The notes under the pieces are model-generated. The model was not told where the DNA came from. It was given only the letters and a program-made list of their open reading frames with translations, and ran no database searches. Shown in pieces: positions 47,052 to 58,489 of a DNA stretch of 64,000 nt; positions within the stretch are counted from its first letter, which is position 1; each line of letters begins with the position of its first letter. The stretch is taken from positions 1 to 64,000 of the forward strand of contig MU277689.1 of the NCBI GenBank assembly GCA_022385805.1, given 5' to 3'. The stretch comes from Pilatotrama ljubarskyi. Its lineage: Eukaryota; Basidiomycota; Agaricomycetes; Polyporales; Polyporaceae. The translations under genes and the position numbers were made by a program.

Positions 47052-49487
47052 ATGAGCCAGACAGCCACGGTAGCCCTCAAGACCACGACGATTGCCCGCT
47101 CTACGTCGTCACTTTTGCTGTCACCGTCGAAGCGGCGACGCGTAGAGGATGCGCCGACACACGATAGTGCTCATTCCATTACTGTGAAGGATGCAGGGCA
47201 TCATGGTGCAGATGACCGCTCAGAGGCACCGGAGGTCACACCCGCTGAGATTCATAGATGGACCTTCACCAAAGCAGCCATAGCACCATGCTTCATCCGA
47301 GATGTATTCGAGATGCGTGCCAGCGGTTCCCGAGGTGCGAATCTGAGAGGCACTGGGCAAGTGCAATGCGGACTGACCACTATCATACTAGATATGGAGT
47401 TCTTCTGGCTGGGACGTATACCATGCAGAACGGTGTGCCTTGTAGGCCTCGTAGTCGGCGTCCAGGTCTGGGAGAAGCGCACGGTCTACACGATTGACGA
47501 CAGCACCGCAGTCATCGACTGCGCCCACGCTCATGCCCAGATAATCCCTCGTAGCCCAGCAAAGCTTGAGGCCAAAGGGAAGGCGGTGGACAAGGGCGTG
47601 CCTACAGGGTCGTCGTTTGCCGACTACCTACCGTCGGCGAGGGCGGAGCCTTCCTCCTCAGCAGCAACGTCAAACAGACGGAAACCCGACGAAACGCCAC
47701 CGCCGCCGAAACCACTCGCTCAAGTTGGTCAAGCCGTACGAATCATAGGGCGCGTCGTCAGCAGGCATGACACCCGACTTGTGCTGGTCGACGAAATCTG
47801 TACGTGAGACTGACACGTCTCGGTGCATAATGGATACTCATGCTCCCCATGCAGCTCTCTGCGCTTCATTCAATGACGAACCTAATCATTGGCTCACTGT
47901 ATCCGAACTACATCGCACAACCTATCATCCTAGGGAGAAGCTGCCGCCTTTCGTCCCGCCACCCCTCCCATCGACTTTGGTGCATACATCTCAACTTCCC
48001 GCAAGCCGTCCTGGCTCGCCCTCGAAGCGCGGAGGTGACCAATATACCCAGGAACCCGGAACGCCCTCATCCATCCATTCCTCTATTGCTTCAACAAATA
48101 CGTCTCCCAGCACCGTTGCTTCTGCATCATCACCAGCATCCAGTACCGCTGACAAGCCACAGGTGCGCTCTTTCAGTCTTGAGCATGAGATGTCATCGCT
48201 GACTCGCAGCAGTCTGCTGTTCGCCTACGACACCCTGCTAGACTGCATACCCGGGACCTGACGGTGCACACCTTGCGCATCTACGTTAAGCATTACATGG
48301 ATAACGCACCACCGCCGAATCGACGGCGACGACAAGGCTTCCGTGCTCGCTCCGTCTCGCCTTCACCCTCTCCACGGTCGCCTCAGGCTCGACCCAGTCA
48401 GGCGCTTGAGACGCCTACAAAGTCCCATCGAGGCCGATGCGTGCTACCCACAGACGAGACACCTCGTCCATCCCGTTTTCGCCCTCTTGCAGATGATAGG
48501 ACACCTCGCGCATTTCACGTTTCTGAGGCGGACACGGGTACTGAGGACGAGGAGGACGAAGCATCCGACTTCTTTGAAGGCGACGACCAAGTCTATGGCT
48601 ATACGCTCTCCCACCTCCGCCGCGTCCCCGAGCTTGCACTGCTTGCACGCCGCGTCGTTCAGGCTGAAGACCATCGCCGCGCCAAGGAAGGACGCAAGAA
48701 GGCCAAGGCGGACGCTTCCCGTTGCACCAGCCAGACCCGGGACAGATCCCAATCAAGTTACGCAAGCGCCTCCACATCAGCCAAGGGCGAGGACACTGCT
48801 CTCGCAGAGCCGAAGGCATTAGCGGCCGCTACGAAGCGCCTCTTCCGTCAGGCGGTCCGCACGCTGTTCCAAGACGGCAGCATCGTCCTGTGGGACGGGC
48901 CCGTACGACCTTTGCCTGAACCCGCGCTCGATCCGCTCGTGCCGTCGTCTTTCTCGTCCGCGCTGTGGAAGTCCAACGCCAGCACCAGCAGCTCGATGTC
49001 CACCTCGGTCTCCTCGACCAAGTCAGGTTCGCGGTCGTCGCGGAGCTTCCCTCGATACGACGAATGGGACGAGGAAGCGCCTCTAAGCGATCCCGAGGCA
49101 GGCGAAGAGGCGTACGTTCCACTCACCCCAGCGTACTTCTCGCGCGTCCTCGAACGCGCCATCACAACCATCATCTCCGAGGCTTCTCGTGCTTCCACCT
49201 CATCGTCCGCGTCATCCTCTGCCACGCCCAGACCCAGACCCGCGCGCAAAGCGCCCTCGCTCATAGAGCGTCTGCGCGCGCAAGAAAGCGGGGCCGGCGT
49301 AGGCGGAGACGGAGACGGTGGGACGGTGGCGGGGCCGACGGCAGCGGAGTTGCTCGCATGGCTCCGCAATAGCGACGAGCGGTGGGCGCGCGTCGGCCTG
49401 TGGTCTGTGGAGGAGGCACTGGATTGGGGCAGGCGTGAGGGAAGATTGTGGTGCGTAGGCAAGGGGAGGTGGGAGGTGTGTGGGTGA
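47052..49487 (+). CDS. STN1: CST complex subunit Stn1, telomere capping OB-fold protein
   Basis: Exons 47052-47334, 47392-47799, 47855-48162 and 48210-49487 give 758 residues. Stn1 works with Ctc1/Cdc13 and Ten1 on telomeric single-stranded DNA and helps fill-in synthesis by Pol alpha-primase. The OB fold begins near 97: FFWLGRIPCRTVCLVG, then KRTVYTIDDSTAVIDC, interrupted by a Ser/Pro-rich insert, and resumes with GQAVRIIGRV and NDEPNHWLTVSELHR. The next conserved stretch is VHTLRIYVKHYM. The long C-terminus is rich in Ser and acidic residues and ends in a winged-helix-like segment (TAAELLAWLRNSDERW, WSVEEALDWGRREGRLW). The first intron (57 nt) is a multiple of three. Start ATG 47052. Divergent from ATG11. 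Confidence 0.88.
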
Positions 49488-50286
49488 TCGTGAGGAGTGC
49501 ACAGGGTTGGAATTTCGCTGCTGTTGGCGTCTGCTTGGGCCGGTACAATGCGCGATTGTGGGGCCTGTGAGTGGGGGGAGGAGGCAGTATGACTCGACTT
49601 TGAGATACAGTATGGTGTATCTTCGACAATATGTTTATGCATGCCCTTGCATCTCTTGCTCGATCTGTCCGTTGTAGTTGCATCGAGCTCAGCCAGTCTG
49701 GATGCATCGCATGGCATTGCTCGCTGCGCCGCTCCAGCTCATATCGCCCGCTCATGTGGCTCTGCCAGGAGATTAAAGTCGTTATCCCGTCTGTTCTAGT
49801 CGATCCAATATATAGATTCAATGCTCGCGCAGAGCGCATAACATGGATTGTGGACTACGTCCTTCACTATTGTACACCAGACACAGTGCACACAAAACGG
49901 CTAAGGAGCGTGGGTGCGGTCGAGGGCTCGATCCGCATAACGGTGGTACGATAGCGAGACGGGGAGAAGACGAGGGGAGAGCATATGCGAGAGACAGAGA
50001 GAGAGCAAACGAGCGGCGGAAGCACTAGGCAAGTACGAGTACAGCGAGGCTGAAAGAGAGACGACAGCATGTGTATATAACGGTGAGTATTTCTGGCTTT
50101 TCTTATTCGGACATTGGTATGAGGGTATGTTGAGAATGGAAGCCGGGCTGAGTATGCACGCCCGCGCATCTCACGAATCACGAGTGCTGGACGTGTAAGG
50201 TCAGATGGAATTCCATGGTGGAAATTGTCCCGCCGACGTACCATTATCGGCCTCAAAGTGTGAGCGCAGCAGCTCAACCGAGGCTT
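49488..50286. other. Intergenic between convergent genes
   Basis: 3' regions of STN1 and the coiled-coil gene. Holds one copy (49931-49947) of a 17-bp sequence repeated at 51942-51958. No gene seen. Confidence 0.5.
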
Positions 50287-51177
50287 TCAACGGGGACCCG
50301 GCTGGATCTGTCGGCCCAGGAGCTCGCGCTGCTGTTGCTCAGCCCGGCGAGAAGAGCCCGAGCTACCCGAAGGACCCGCGATGGGCTGCTGGTGCTCATA
50401 CTGAGTAGAGGCATCGGGCAAAGCAGGCGGAGCATCTGCCGGCTCAAGACTCGCTGCGATCGCCTGCAGGTCCTGGAGGTTGTCATCAAGGTTCTTCTGG
50501 GTCTTGAAGATGGAAGACGTGACTCTCTTGAGTTTGTGGATGGCGCGCCAGCGGCCTTGGTGTCCATGCCCGTGCTCGCCGAGGTCCGGGGTGGACTGGC
50601 TGGCGGCTGCAGAGGGCTGAGGAGGAGAGAGCAATGCAGATGTCTGAGGAGAGGACGAGGCGGGCAGTTGTGCGTGCCGGCGAGGTGGCGAACGGAGTGG
50701 GAGACTGAACGCGGGAGCACGTCGTCGCGCTTCCTCTCTACGGTATCCCTCCGTGGACTCCAACATCGTTTGGAGTGCCCTGATGTTCTGATTGATTTTG
50801 GCGAAACCCTCGTCGACTGTCTTCTCGAGTTTATCGATCCGCTGGGTCAGTCTTTCGTCCATCTCCTGCACTCGACGCTCCAATTTGTCCACCCGTCCAC
50901 GCAACTTGCCGACCTCGCCACGCAACTCGCCGACCTCGCCACGCAACTCGCCGACCTCGCCACGAGTTTCCTCATTACTCTTCTGCAGCTCCTTGACGGC
51001 AGAGCGGATAGTACTATCGACGGAAGAGGTGGATGAGGGCGACGAACGTCCGGCAACAAGGGTCGGAAGCGTATCGCCGAAGGTCTGCACGCTAGTGGGT
51101 CTGGTAGACGCTGCTTGAGAGGTGAGCAGAAGCGACAGCGGGAACACTCGTGAAGTCGACGTACAGTGAGGGTCCAT
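50287..51177 (-). CDS. Coiled-coil protein with heptad repeat, function unknown
   Basis: Single exon, 296 residues. No recognised family. The central part (about 60-140) is a coiled coil made of tandem 7-residue units of the type GEVGELR (three copies, then GKLRGRVDKLERRVQEM and RLTQRIDKLEKTVDEGF), ending in INQNIRALQTMLE. The C-terminal half is Ser/Pro/Gln-rich with a polar IFKTQKNLDDNLQDLQ helix. I chose ATG 51177 (A at -3) because a TATATAA-type element at 51275-51281 and a CT-rich leader lie just upstream; a further in-frame ATG at 51339 would place the TATA element inside the gene. It resembles single-exon coiled-coil hypothetical proteins common in polypores. Probably self-associates. 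Confidence 0.65.
   Translation of the reverse strand: MDPHCTSTSRVFPLSLLLTSQAASTRPTSVQTFGDTLPTLVAGRSSPSSTSSVDSTIRSAVKELQKSNEETRGEVGELRGEVGELRGEVGKLRGRVDKLERRVQEMDERLTQRIDKLEKTVDEGFAKINQNIRALQTMLESTEGYRREEARRRAPAFSLPLRSPPRRHAQLPASSSPQTSALLSPPQPSAAASQSTPDLGEHGHGHQGRWRAIHKLKRVTSSIFKTQKNLDDNLQDLQAIAASLEPADAPPALPDASTQYEHQQPIAGPSGSSGSSRRAEQQQRELLGRQIQPGPR
50899..50965 (-). repeat. 21-bp tandem repeat encoding coiled-coil heptads
   Basis: The unit starting GACCTCGCCACGCAACTC recurs at 50911, 50932 and 50953 (plus strand), period 21 bp, giving one extra heptad (GEVGELR) per unit. Confidence 0.9.
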
Positions 51178-53637
51178 TCTGGTCAACTTGTCTCGAGGAA
51201 GGGTATGTAGGGAAAGCTGGAGGCTGATAGAGTGTGTTGGGGTGGAGAACGAGAGGGAAGGGAGCGTGCGGAGGATTATATGCGGTCTCCTGGGGTCGCA
51301 TTTGTCGCCAGCCTCGGAGTCTTTAGCAGCACGGGCCATGTTGGGCGAACAAAAGGGTCGATAGGACGATCCTCAAGACAAAACAAGCAGGAGAGGATGA
51401 CTCGACGCGAGAAGCAAAAGACACGAGGGTGAGTAGCGCGACTCGAGGCAACGCTCATCCAGGACGGCCTGCCTTTACAGTCTGTTGTGTGCTGTTTGGT
51501 TGCTGCCAAGCGGTTGATCCGTTCTCACACTGGCGGTTCGCCCAGCGCTCCGTTGTGTTGCAACACTGTTCCCGCAACGCTCCTCCTTCCAAAACAAGAG
51601 AGCTCAGGGAGAGCAGCAGGATGTCGGAGTTCAAGGTGCACAGGATGTGGTCGTGCTTCTGGTCGAATTGTTCCCGCAGTCGTCCAGGCGGAGAACGCGA
51701 GGCGTTGTTTGGCCTTGTTGTCCAAAAGCTTTGACGCCCGAAGGAGGACCGTCGGTGCCGCGGCGAACGGGCCAGTGACATTCGGATGGTTGCCCTTGTG
51801 CTCGCCAGTACTGTGAGTGGCAGATTTCCGGCATGTCGCCTGAGACTCTGACAAATACACACAACTGTCTCTCGAATTCTTTTCATCACTTAGTACCAGG
51901 AGTTGTAAACATGCGAGTCCGTGCGGTCGACAGCTCACTCAATCCGCATAACGGTGGTGACAGATAGCGTGTGCATGAGAGAGCAAGGGAACCGAACACC
52001 TAGAGTGAGAGGACAGACCAGGGATGACTACACAGACAAATCATGGAGGGTATATTTCCTCGGTCGGTAGCAGTATCAGTGACCGCTGACGGCATCCTAA
52101 CACGAGCAATATCTGGGAACGGACGCCAGCTCGAAGATGCTGTCCAGGAGAAACGCCCTGCCGTAGCAAATGTAACGCGGCGCAACGAAGGGAAACAATC
52201 AAGCGGACAGTCGGAACAGATGGGAGTAGAGAGCCGACATACCACAGTGGGCTTGCAGGTAACGGCTTAGCGGCTATCCGGCTGAGTAAATACTGTATGT
52301 GGAGTTGCCTCTGTTTGACCGGGAAAGAATAGCCCAAGCAGGAGATTGGAGAACCCGCGCTCTCCTCCTGAAGCTGCGAGTGTATCTCGATCACCACTTA
52401 CACTCCCTTGGAATATGTGTGCGCAGCCTCGGTGTGCGCCGCAGGCCTGCCGTGGAGCTCTAGGTCAACTCACCGTCCGAAGGACGCAACCCACTGGCAC
52501 CGTGGCGACTGCATCAGAGAAAAGTCCCTATCGGCGCCGATCCTGGTGCTGGCTGAGGTCGGCAAAGGGGTGACTGCCGAGCCTATGGGGCCGAGGTGAG
52601 GAATCAAGTGGCATCTGGATCGGTACGGACGCGCCAGGTAACGGAGACGGAGCGACAAGATGGGCCTCGGTATGCCGGTGTCCAGCGACTGCCGTTGTGG
52701 TTCACAGGCCGCTGCCGCTCTCCGAGAATGTGCAGCTTTTCGTTGAGACCAACCTGGACGCCTGCCGTCTCAGTATTCAACGCGGCTACGCGGCCTCTTG
52801 ACTGCTGGACGTTCTGGACGTCCTGCACCGCGTCCGCGACACCTATGAACAGAATTTACACCTAAATGGTATACAGTGGCGTGGATACTGCTTCAAATGT
52901 GAGGCATATTAAGTTCGGAAGAGGAAGGTCGGAGCGGGCACGTAGTACGTACGGTTGATGTCTATCATGATCGGATTGGATTGAGCATGAGAGCGCATAA
53001 AGAACTTGATTTTCATCAAATGTGGGCATGGTGAATGAGACTCGAGAGGGACGGTCTGGTGTAGACTCTAGAGGACTACGGCGAGCCTCCCGGTGCTGAG
53101 CTTATCGACCGCCGTGAAGTCGTCTTTGGGAGAATCCATGCCGGGCGCTATGCGAGGAATGATTCTGCGAAGAGCAGAGAATGAATAGAGGGATTTTCCA
53201 GAGACTACCGCTGTTGCAGCGGAGGTGAGGTTGCGTGACGGAAGGACGCGTTGGCAAGATGGTAGGTTCAACCGACGAACGATCTGCTAATTGTGAAGCC
53301 GCGAAGGAGTCCGCAGCAGGCTATAGCTAGCGGCTCACACAAAGCCGCTTATTCTGAGTTCTACTCTCAATCTTTTTGTTGAGGATATACCAACCTGTTT
53401 TCGTCGATTCTGGTGGAGTCCAGTACTCCCGTCCGGCAGCTGGGAGGAGCACTCAAGCAAGCTGAGACTCAGCAAGTTCAGACTGAGATGAGCGAGGTTT
53501 GTTAGCCACAAGTTTGCCAGTCCAATGGCATTGACGCCCATACGTTCCCACGCCATCGGTGCCGCGAGCGGCTGCTTTGGTCACCGCCAAACGAACGCCG
53601 GTTATCCTTCCTGCTCTGCTTGACTCCTGCGCTCACC
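51178..53637. other. Gene-poor stretch between divergent genes
   Basis: 2.5 kb. Holds the coiled-coil gene promoter (TATA at 51275-51281, minus strand) and the second copy (51942-51958) of a 17-bp sequence also at 49931. No exon could be supported. Confidence 0.5.
51275..51281 (-). promoter_or_regulatory. TATA element of coiled-coil gene
   Basis: ATATAAT on the minus strand, about 98 bp before ATG 51177, followed by a pyrimidine-rich leader. Confidence 0.5.
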
Positions 53638-55062
53638 ATGTCCTCCTCAGCGCAGCCTACAAAGGTCTCCTTCACGATACGCAGGCCAACGCCGGCCTCA
53701 CGCACGGAGTCTGACGCAGAGCCGTCCTTTAAAGTCCCCCTTCCTCGCCACGTCTCCCGCTCTGGAAACAGCACTCCCAACAGCCCGCTCGCTCGAAGCA
53801 GCCCGCCCTCGCCGAAACACAAGGCATCCTCTCGCACGTATGCCGAGCGCGACAGCTCAGACGAGGATTCGGCTCCTGAAGACGAGCTCGTGACGGGGTT
53901 TGACGAGTTCGGCGTACAGCGGTGTGTTTCTCTTCCCTCTCCCTCCCCACTCCTCAGTTCGGGTCCTCAACTCACAGTAGCCCGCTCCTCTGGCAGAGTC
54001 CATGAGAAGCCCAAGCCGCAAGGCCCGCTGGTCATTCCCCCGCTCAAGAACAAAGACTGGCGCGAGCTCGCGCGCAAGCGCAAGCAGCTCTACGTCCCGC
54101 CTAGCGCTGCTGCCCAGACGGGTGCCGATGGCTCCGTCGGCGGGCTCGGTACGCGCGACACTATCAATTCCGGGCCCCAGGCTGCAGGCCTCCAGATGAA
54201 GAAGCGGGTTAAGCTGGAAGAGGGCGAAGATGTACCGATGCCTGAGGCCGACGCCCCGCCTCCGCAGGACCAGGAATCCGTCAAGAAGGAAGAGGACACA
54301 GACGACCAGAAAGCGCTTCGCGCCATCCTCGCCTCTGCTGCCACGGGGGGCGACGCCGGCATCGACGGCCCGCAGATCGACATCATCCCCGTGGGCGCGC
54401 CGAGCGAGGACGACGTGTACAAGCAGGACGTCGTGGAGCTCCCCGACGAGGCGTCGCTCGAGGACTACGAGCGCGTACCCGTCTCGCAGTTCGGCGCCGC
54501 CTTGTTGCGGGGTATGGGCTGGAAGGAGGGCACCGCGGCGAGCAAGAAGGGCAAGGGCCTCGTCGAGCCGTGGCTCCCCCAGGCGCGCCCGGCCCTTCTT
54601 GGCATCGGAGCGAAGGAGAAAGAGATGTTTGACGACGGGAGCAAGAAGAAGGGCGGGAAGGCGAGACCGGAGAGGCGGTATGTGCCGGTCATCAAGAAAG
54701 AAAGGAGGGAGGGAACAGAGGGCGAGAGTGGGAGCAGGAGCGGGAGTGGGAGGGAGGGCTCGTCCAGGCCGCGCTCACCCGTGTCGTCGTCCAGGAACGG
54801 GTCAAGGAGGCCCTCCAAGTCACCGGAGCCCGACCGTAGAAGAGATAGGGATGGATGGCGAGATGATCGCGATCGCGACCGGTATAGGGAGAGCGACAGG
54901 GACAAGGACCGCGATCGCTACCGTGATCGCGAGCGGGACCGCGACCGACGGCGGGACGACGACTCTTCCCGCAGGGATCGCGACCGTGACTATGATCGCG
55001 ACAGGAGGAGAGACCGTTCCGCGGACAAGCACGACTCGTCTAGAAGGAGGGACAGGCATTGA
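53638..55062 (+). CDS. SPP2: Spp2/GPKOW-type G-patch splicing factor
   Basis: Exons 53638-53921 and 53997-55062 give 449 residues. Spp2 activates the DEAH helicase Prp2 in the spliceosome just before the first splicing step. The Spp2-type G-patch lies near 255-300: VPVSQFGAALLRGMGWKEGT, with KGKGLVEPWLP and RPALLGIGA following. The N-terminus starts MSSSAQPTKVSFTIRRP, as in GPKOW/MOS2 relatives, then Ser-rich and acidic segments. The last 90 residues are an Arg-Asp/Arg-Ser dipeptide run, typical of spliceosomal proteins in fungi and animals but absent from the small yeast protein. The 75 nt intron is a multiple of three, so retention would leave the frame open and add 25 residues. Start ATG 53638; the frame is open upstream only through a TTG. 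Confidence 0.88.
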   Translation: MSSSAQPTKVSFTIRRPTPASRTESDAEPSFKVPLPRHVSRSGNSTPNSPLARSSPPSPKHKASSRTYAERDSSDEDSAPEDELVTGFDEFGVQRCVSLPSPSPLLSSGPQLTVARSSGRVHEKPKPQGPLVIPPLKNKDWRELARKRKQLYVPPSAAAQTGADGSVGGLGTRDTINSGPQAAGLQMKKRVKLEEGEDVPMPEADAPPPQDQESVKKEEDTDDQKALRAILASAATGGDAGIDGPQIDIIPVGAPSEDDVYKQDVVELPDEASLEDYERVPVSQFGAALLRGMGWKEGTAASKKGKGLVEPWLPQARPALLGIGAKEKEMFDDGSKKKGGKARPERRYVPVIKKERREGTEGESGSRSGSGREGSSRPRSPVSSSRNGSRRPSKSPEPDRRRDRDGWRDDRDRDRYRESDRDKDRDRYRDRERDRDRRRDDDSSRRDRDRDYDRDRRRDRSADKHDSSRRRDRH

Positions 55063-55474
55063 GCTGTAATCATTTGGACAATCCCGCTCATGCATTTGAT
55101 TTTTCTCCGTCACTGTATCTGACGATTCCACTCGTCCTTGCATAGCTTGTAATACTAGACCTTCTGATCCCCACTACCACCTAAGCTCACCGCGTGTGTT
55201 CATTATGTCTCCTCTGTTGGAATATCAATCTTCTGGAAATTGCTGAGGGTGAGTGCATTTGAGTCCCGAGTGTCACACTAGCACAAGTTAGCATATGAGT
55301 CCCTCTACATATCTACGCAAGTCGTCCGCTCCGTACAACACTACTTATCATAAGTAAACCCACGTAGATGCCTATCCCCACCATCCCACATCCGCAGTCC
55401 TGGTATCATACGCACAGACCTATGTGCCCAAGCGTTTCGCGTGTCGAGAGCCTGAGCCCGGAAGACAGGGAGAC
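55063..55474. other. Intergenic between convergent genes
   Basis: 3' regions of SPP2 and SEC2. Nothing else seen. Confidence 0.5.
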
Positions 55475-58400
55475 TCAGTGAGAGATTGCCCCGATCCGCG
55501 CCCAGAACATCTCCTCGCGCAGGCGGACGAGCTCCTTGTACGTGCGCTCCTCCCACGTCGCGTCGCCCACACACTGGCCCTGGTCATCCTTCTCGGACTC
55601 TTCGCCACCACCCTCGCCCTTCGCTGCCGGCTCGGGCTCAGGCTGCGACTCTACGGCGGGGGCGTCCCCGGTCCCGTTGACCTGAGGCTCCGAGTCGAGC
55701 TTCTCTTCCGCTGTAGGCACAGGCGCAGCCTTGTCTTGTTCGGGCTCGACGTCCGCAGAGGGCGCAGTAGCCTCAACAGGCGTCGAAGGACCGACGGTTT
55801 CTGATACAGACTCTGGCTCCTCAGCGACGGGCGCAGGCGTCGATTCGGCGGCCTGCGTAGCACCCTCGGATGACGTAGGGGCTTCCGGCATTGTCTGCGT
55901 CTCTGGCTGTACCGCGGGCTCCGGAGTAGAAGCCTTTGCGGTTTCTGCGACCTGCGGAACGACAACGGACGATGGCCGGGCGCGAGCGGCAGCTCTCCGC
56001 GGGAGGGGCGGAGGCGCAGGAGAGGCAGTGCGGGATGGTGGCTGGTCGTCGTGCACAGCTCCTGACACGGCTGGCGCTGTTGATGCTGCAGCAGCCACGT
56101 CTGCAGGGGCGCCGCTTGCAGGGGCATCGGAGGCTGGCTGCTCCGGTTGCTCCTGGGGTTCGGGGGTGGGTGCTTGTGAACGAGGGAGGGGAACAGCGGT
56201 GGGTGCGGGTGAGCTGTGGAACGCCGGAGCGAGTTCTTCGGTGGGCGTGGTGAAGGAGTCTTGCGACTCAGTGCGAGACAGGTCTGGCAGGGGCACGCTG
56301 AGTTGTTCTGTGTGTTGCGCCGTCGATTGCTCCTTAGGCGGTTCGGATTCCGGATGGGACACAGGTAGATCGGTTGCCTTAGGCTGCTCGCTCCCGTTGG
56401 TTTCTGCCGGAGCTTCAGAAGCCTCTCCCTTCACTGCAAATGCTTCACTCGTAGGCCGAGCCTTTCCGCTCGGCGTCTGCGCACCCTCCGTCGCACCAGG
56501 TTTGTGCTCCGGATCGGGAGTGCCAGACCTCGACACGCTCTTCCCGTCCCGATCTCTACTCCTCTTCGGAAGAGGCGGAGGTACCGCATGCACCTGCCCA
56601 ACAGATTTGCTCGGGGCATGCGACGCAATGGACGGATGCACGGGCGGCGGAGGCGGCAAGCCCTTGCGCGACGGATCTCTCGGAGGGAGCTTCGGCCGCC
56701 CCGCGTCCTCCTTCGGCTTCGTCGCGTCCTTCTCAGGCTCACGTTGCCCGCTCAAGCTACGCTGCATCGAGCCCCAGAGCGAGCCCAGGCCCATCTTCGA
56801 GCGGCGCGGCGGGATCGCAGGCTTGCCGTCGGACGCTGCAGCGACGGCGGCGGCGCCGTTCGGGGCGTCGTGCTTCTTCTCCATGCCGTTGGTGCCGGGC
56901 CTCGCGCTGGCTGGCGGACGCTGCTCGGTGAATGGCGGCTCCTCCCATATCTTCTCGACGATGCTCGTGCGGACGAACGCCCAGAGCGAGCACGTCGTGC
57001 GAAGCCGTGCCAAACACCAGCCCGTCGTGCACAGCGGGTAAATGGTCGACTGCCGCGTAGGCGTACCGGGCTGCTGGGAGGAAAGCGGGAGGGAAACGGG
57101 AAGTCCGGAAGAAGTCGCCTCGAGGCGGAAGATGTACACCTGCGAAGGCGGCTCGGCGCTCGCGGGTGCGAACTGCGCCGAGTGTCGATTGTGCCCGGTG
57201 AATGGCGTCGGCAGGGCGATATCGCCCGAGCGGACGTTTTTGAAGAGGCTCGTCGACCAGGATGCGCTTTGTGAACCGGAGCGAGCAGGGTTCGGGGTCG
57301 TAGGCGTGCTGCCTGGTGAGTCGCCGCTGGAGTTGTAGATCGGCAGACCGCAAAGGGCGCAGATAATGTGGGTATGATGGGAACTGGCGGGTATATTTGG
57401 CGGAGCGAGCTCCTCCAGCAGGGTCGCGAAGTGCATAGGCTCTACAGTGAGCTGCCCGCTGTGGATCGCTCCCAGAACGGACCGACGCGACAACCAGTTC
57501 AATGATGGTGCGAGGTCCAGTCGAACGGTCGGGTCTCTGCAAGCCGCACAATTGAGATATCACCCAAGTAGAAACAAACCGGAAGGGACTCACGAGTCCT
57601 CAGAGACGAGCCGCGCTAGGAAGGGCAGCGGCAGAAGGGTGGACATAGCGGGCGGCTGGGCAGAAGCTGGGCGGATGGCCCGCAGGTGGGAGATAAAGAC
57701 GAGGAACTCGTGGTACGGGACGTGCGTCGCCATGAGTCGCGGCCGATGCGGACGACCGCTCGCCGGCGAGCGATCCACCCACTTGCCCTTGCCCATCCGC
57801 GCCCGCATCTCCTCCACCCGCCTGTCCGCCTGCTCCTTCTCCGCCTGCAGCGCCTGCATCTGCGCCTGGAGCACGCCGACGATCTCCTCGGCGCCCCGGA
57901 GCGCAGCCTCGGTCTCCTCGAGCTTGCGTGCACTCCGCGCTTCTGCCATACGCGCCTCAGCGACCATCGTGTTCGCTTGGTTGAACAGGCCCGCACTGAG
58001 GTCATCCAGTTCCTGCTCGATCTCCGCGCGTGCGCTCTCGGCCTGTCCTCGCCGCGCAGCCTCCTCCGTCGCCTTCTCCATGAGACGATTCAGCTCCGTC
58101 GTAACATGGGACTTCTCCACGAGCAGCCCAGTGCTGAGGGCGGAGAGGTGCTGCGTGCGCTCGAGCTCGAGCTGGGAGATCTTGAGCGTGGCTTGCCGGA
58201 GGTTAGACGAAGTGACGTGCAGCTCGTCTTCGAGGTCGGAGACGCGGTCGTAGGAGCGGACGAGCTTGTTGTTCAGCTGAGATACTTGCGAGAAGAGGTC
58301 CTGGACCTGAGCACGTAGAGACTCGATCACCATAGCTTGAGCGTCGGGGTCGGAGTTGTGAGGCTGCAGCTTGGCGTCCTCGCCGTTCGCACCGACGGGC

Positions 58401-58489
58401 ACGACGGTCGTTTTCTGCTCCAGGAGATCTGCCTCGGCGTTCAGCTCGTGCATCTCGCTGTCGACGGAGGGCTTGTGTGCGTGCGACAT
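55475..58489 (-). CDS. SEC2: Sec2/Rabin8-type Rab GEF
   Basis: Exons 58489-57594 and 57536-55475 give 985 residues. Sec2 proteins activate the secretory Rab Sec4/Rab8 on post-Golgi vesicles to drive polarised exocytosis at hyphal tips. Residues about 55-230 are one long coiled coil holding the GEF site, DDLSAGLFNQANTMVAEAR (162-180), the signature of the family. A conserved C-terminal region follows (PYHEFLVFISHLRAI.., LDLAPSLNWLSRRS, IICALCGLPIY with a Cys-x2-Cys pair, and a W-C-L-A-R-L-R-T segment). The last 450 residues are Pro/Glu/Ala-rich with many PxxP motifs and no domain. The frame on the opposite strand (55731-57041) is an open shadow. Divergent from GFA1 over 2.3 kb. Confidence 0.85.

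Noticed and set aside
55731..57041. 436-codon open frame on the plus strand
   Set aside because: Antisense of the Pro/Glu/Ala-rich part of SEC2; low-complexity Gly/Ser/Cys sequence with no family match.
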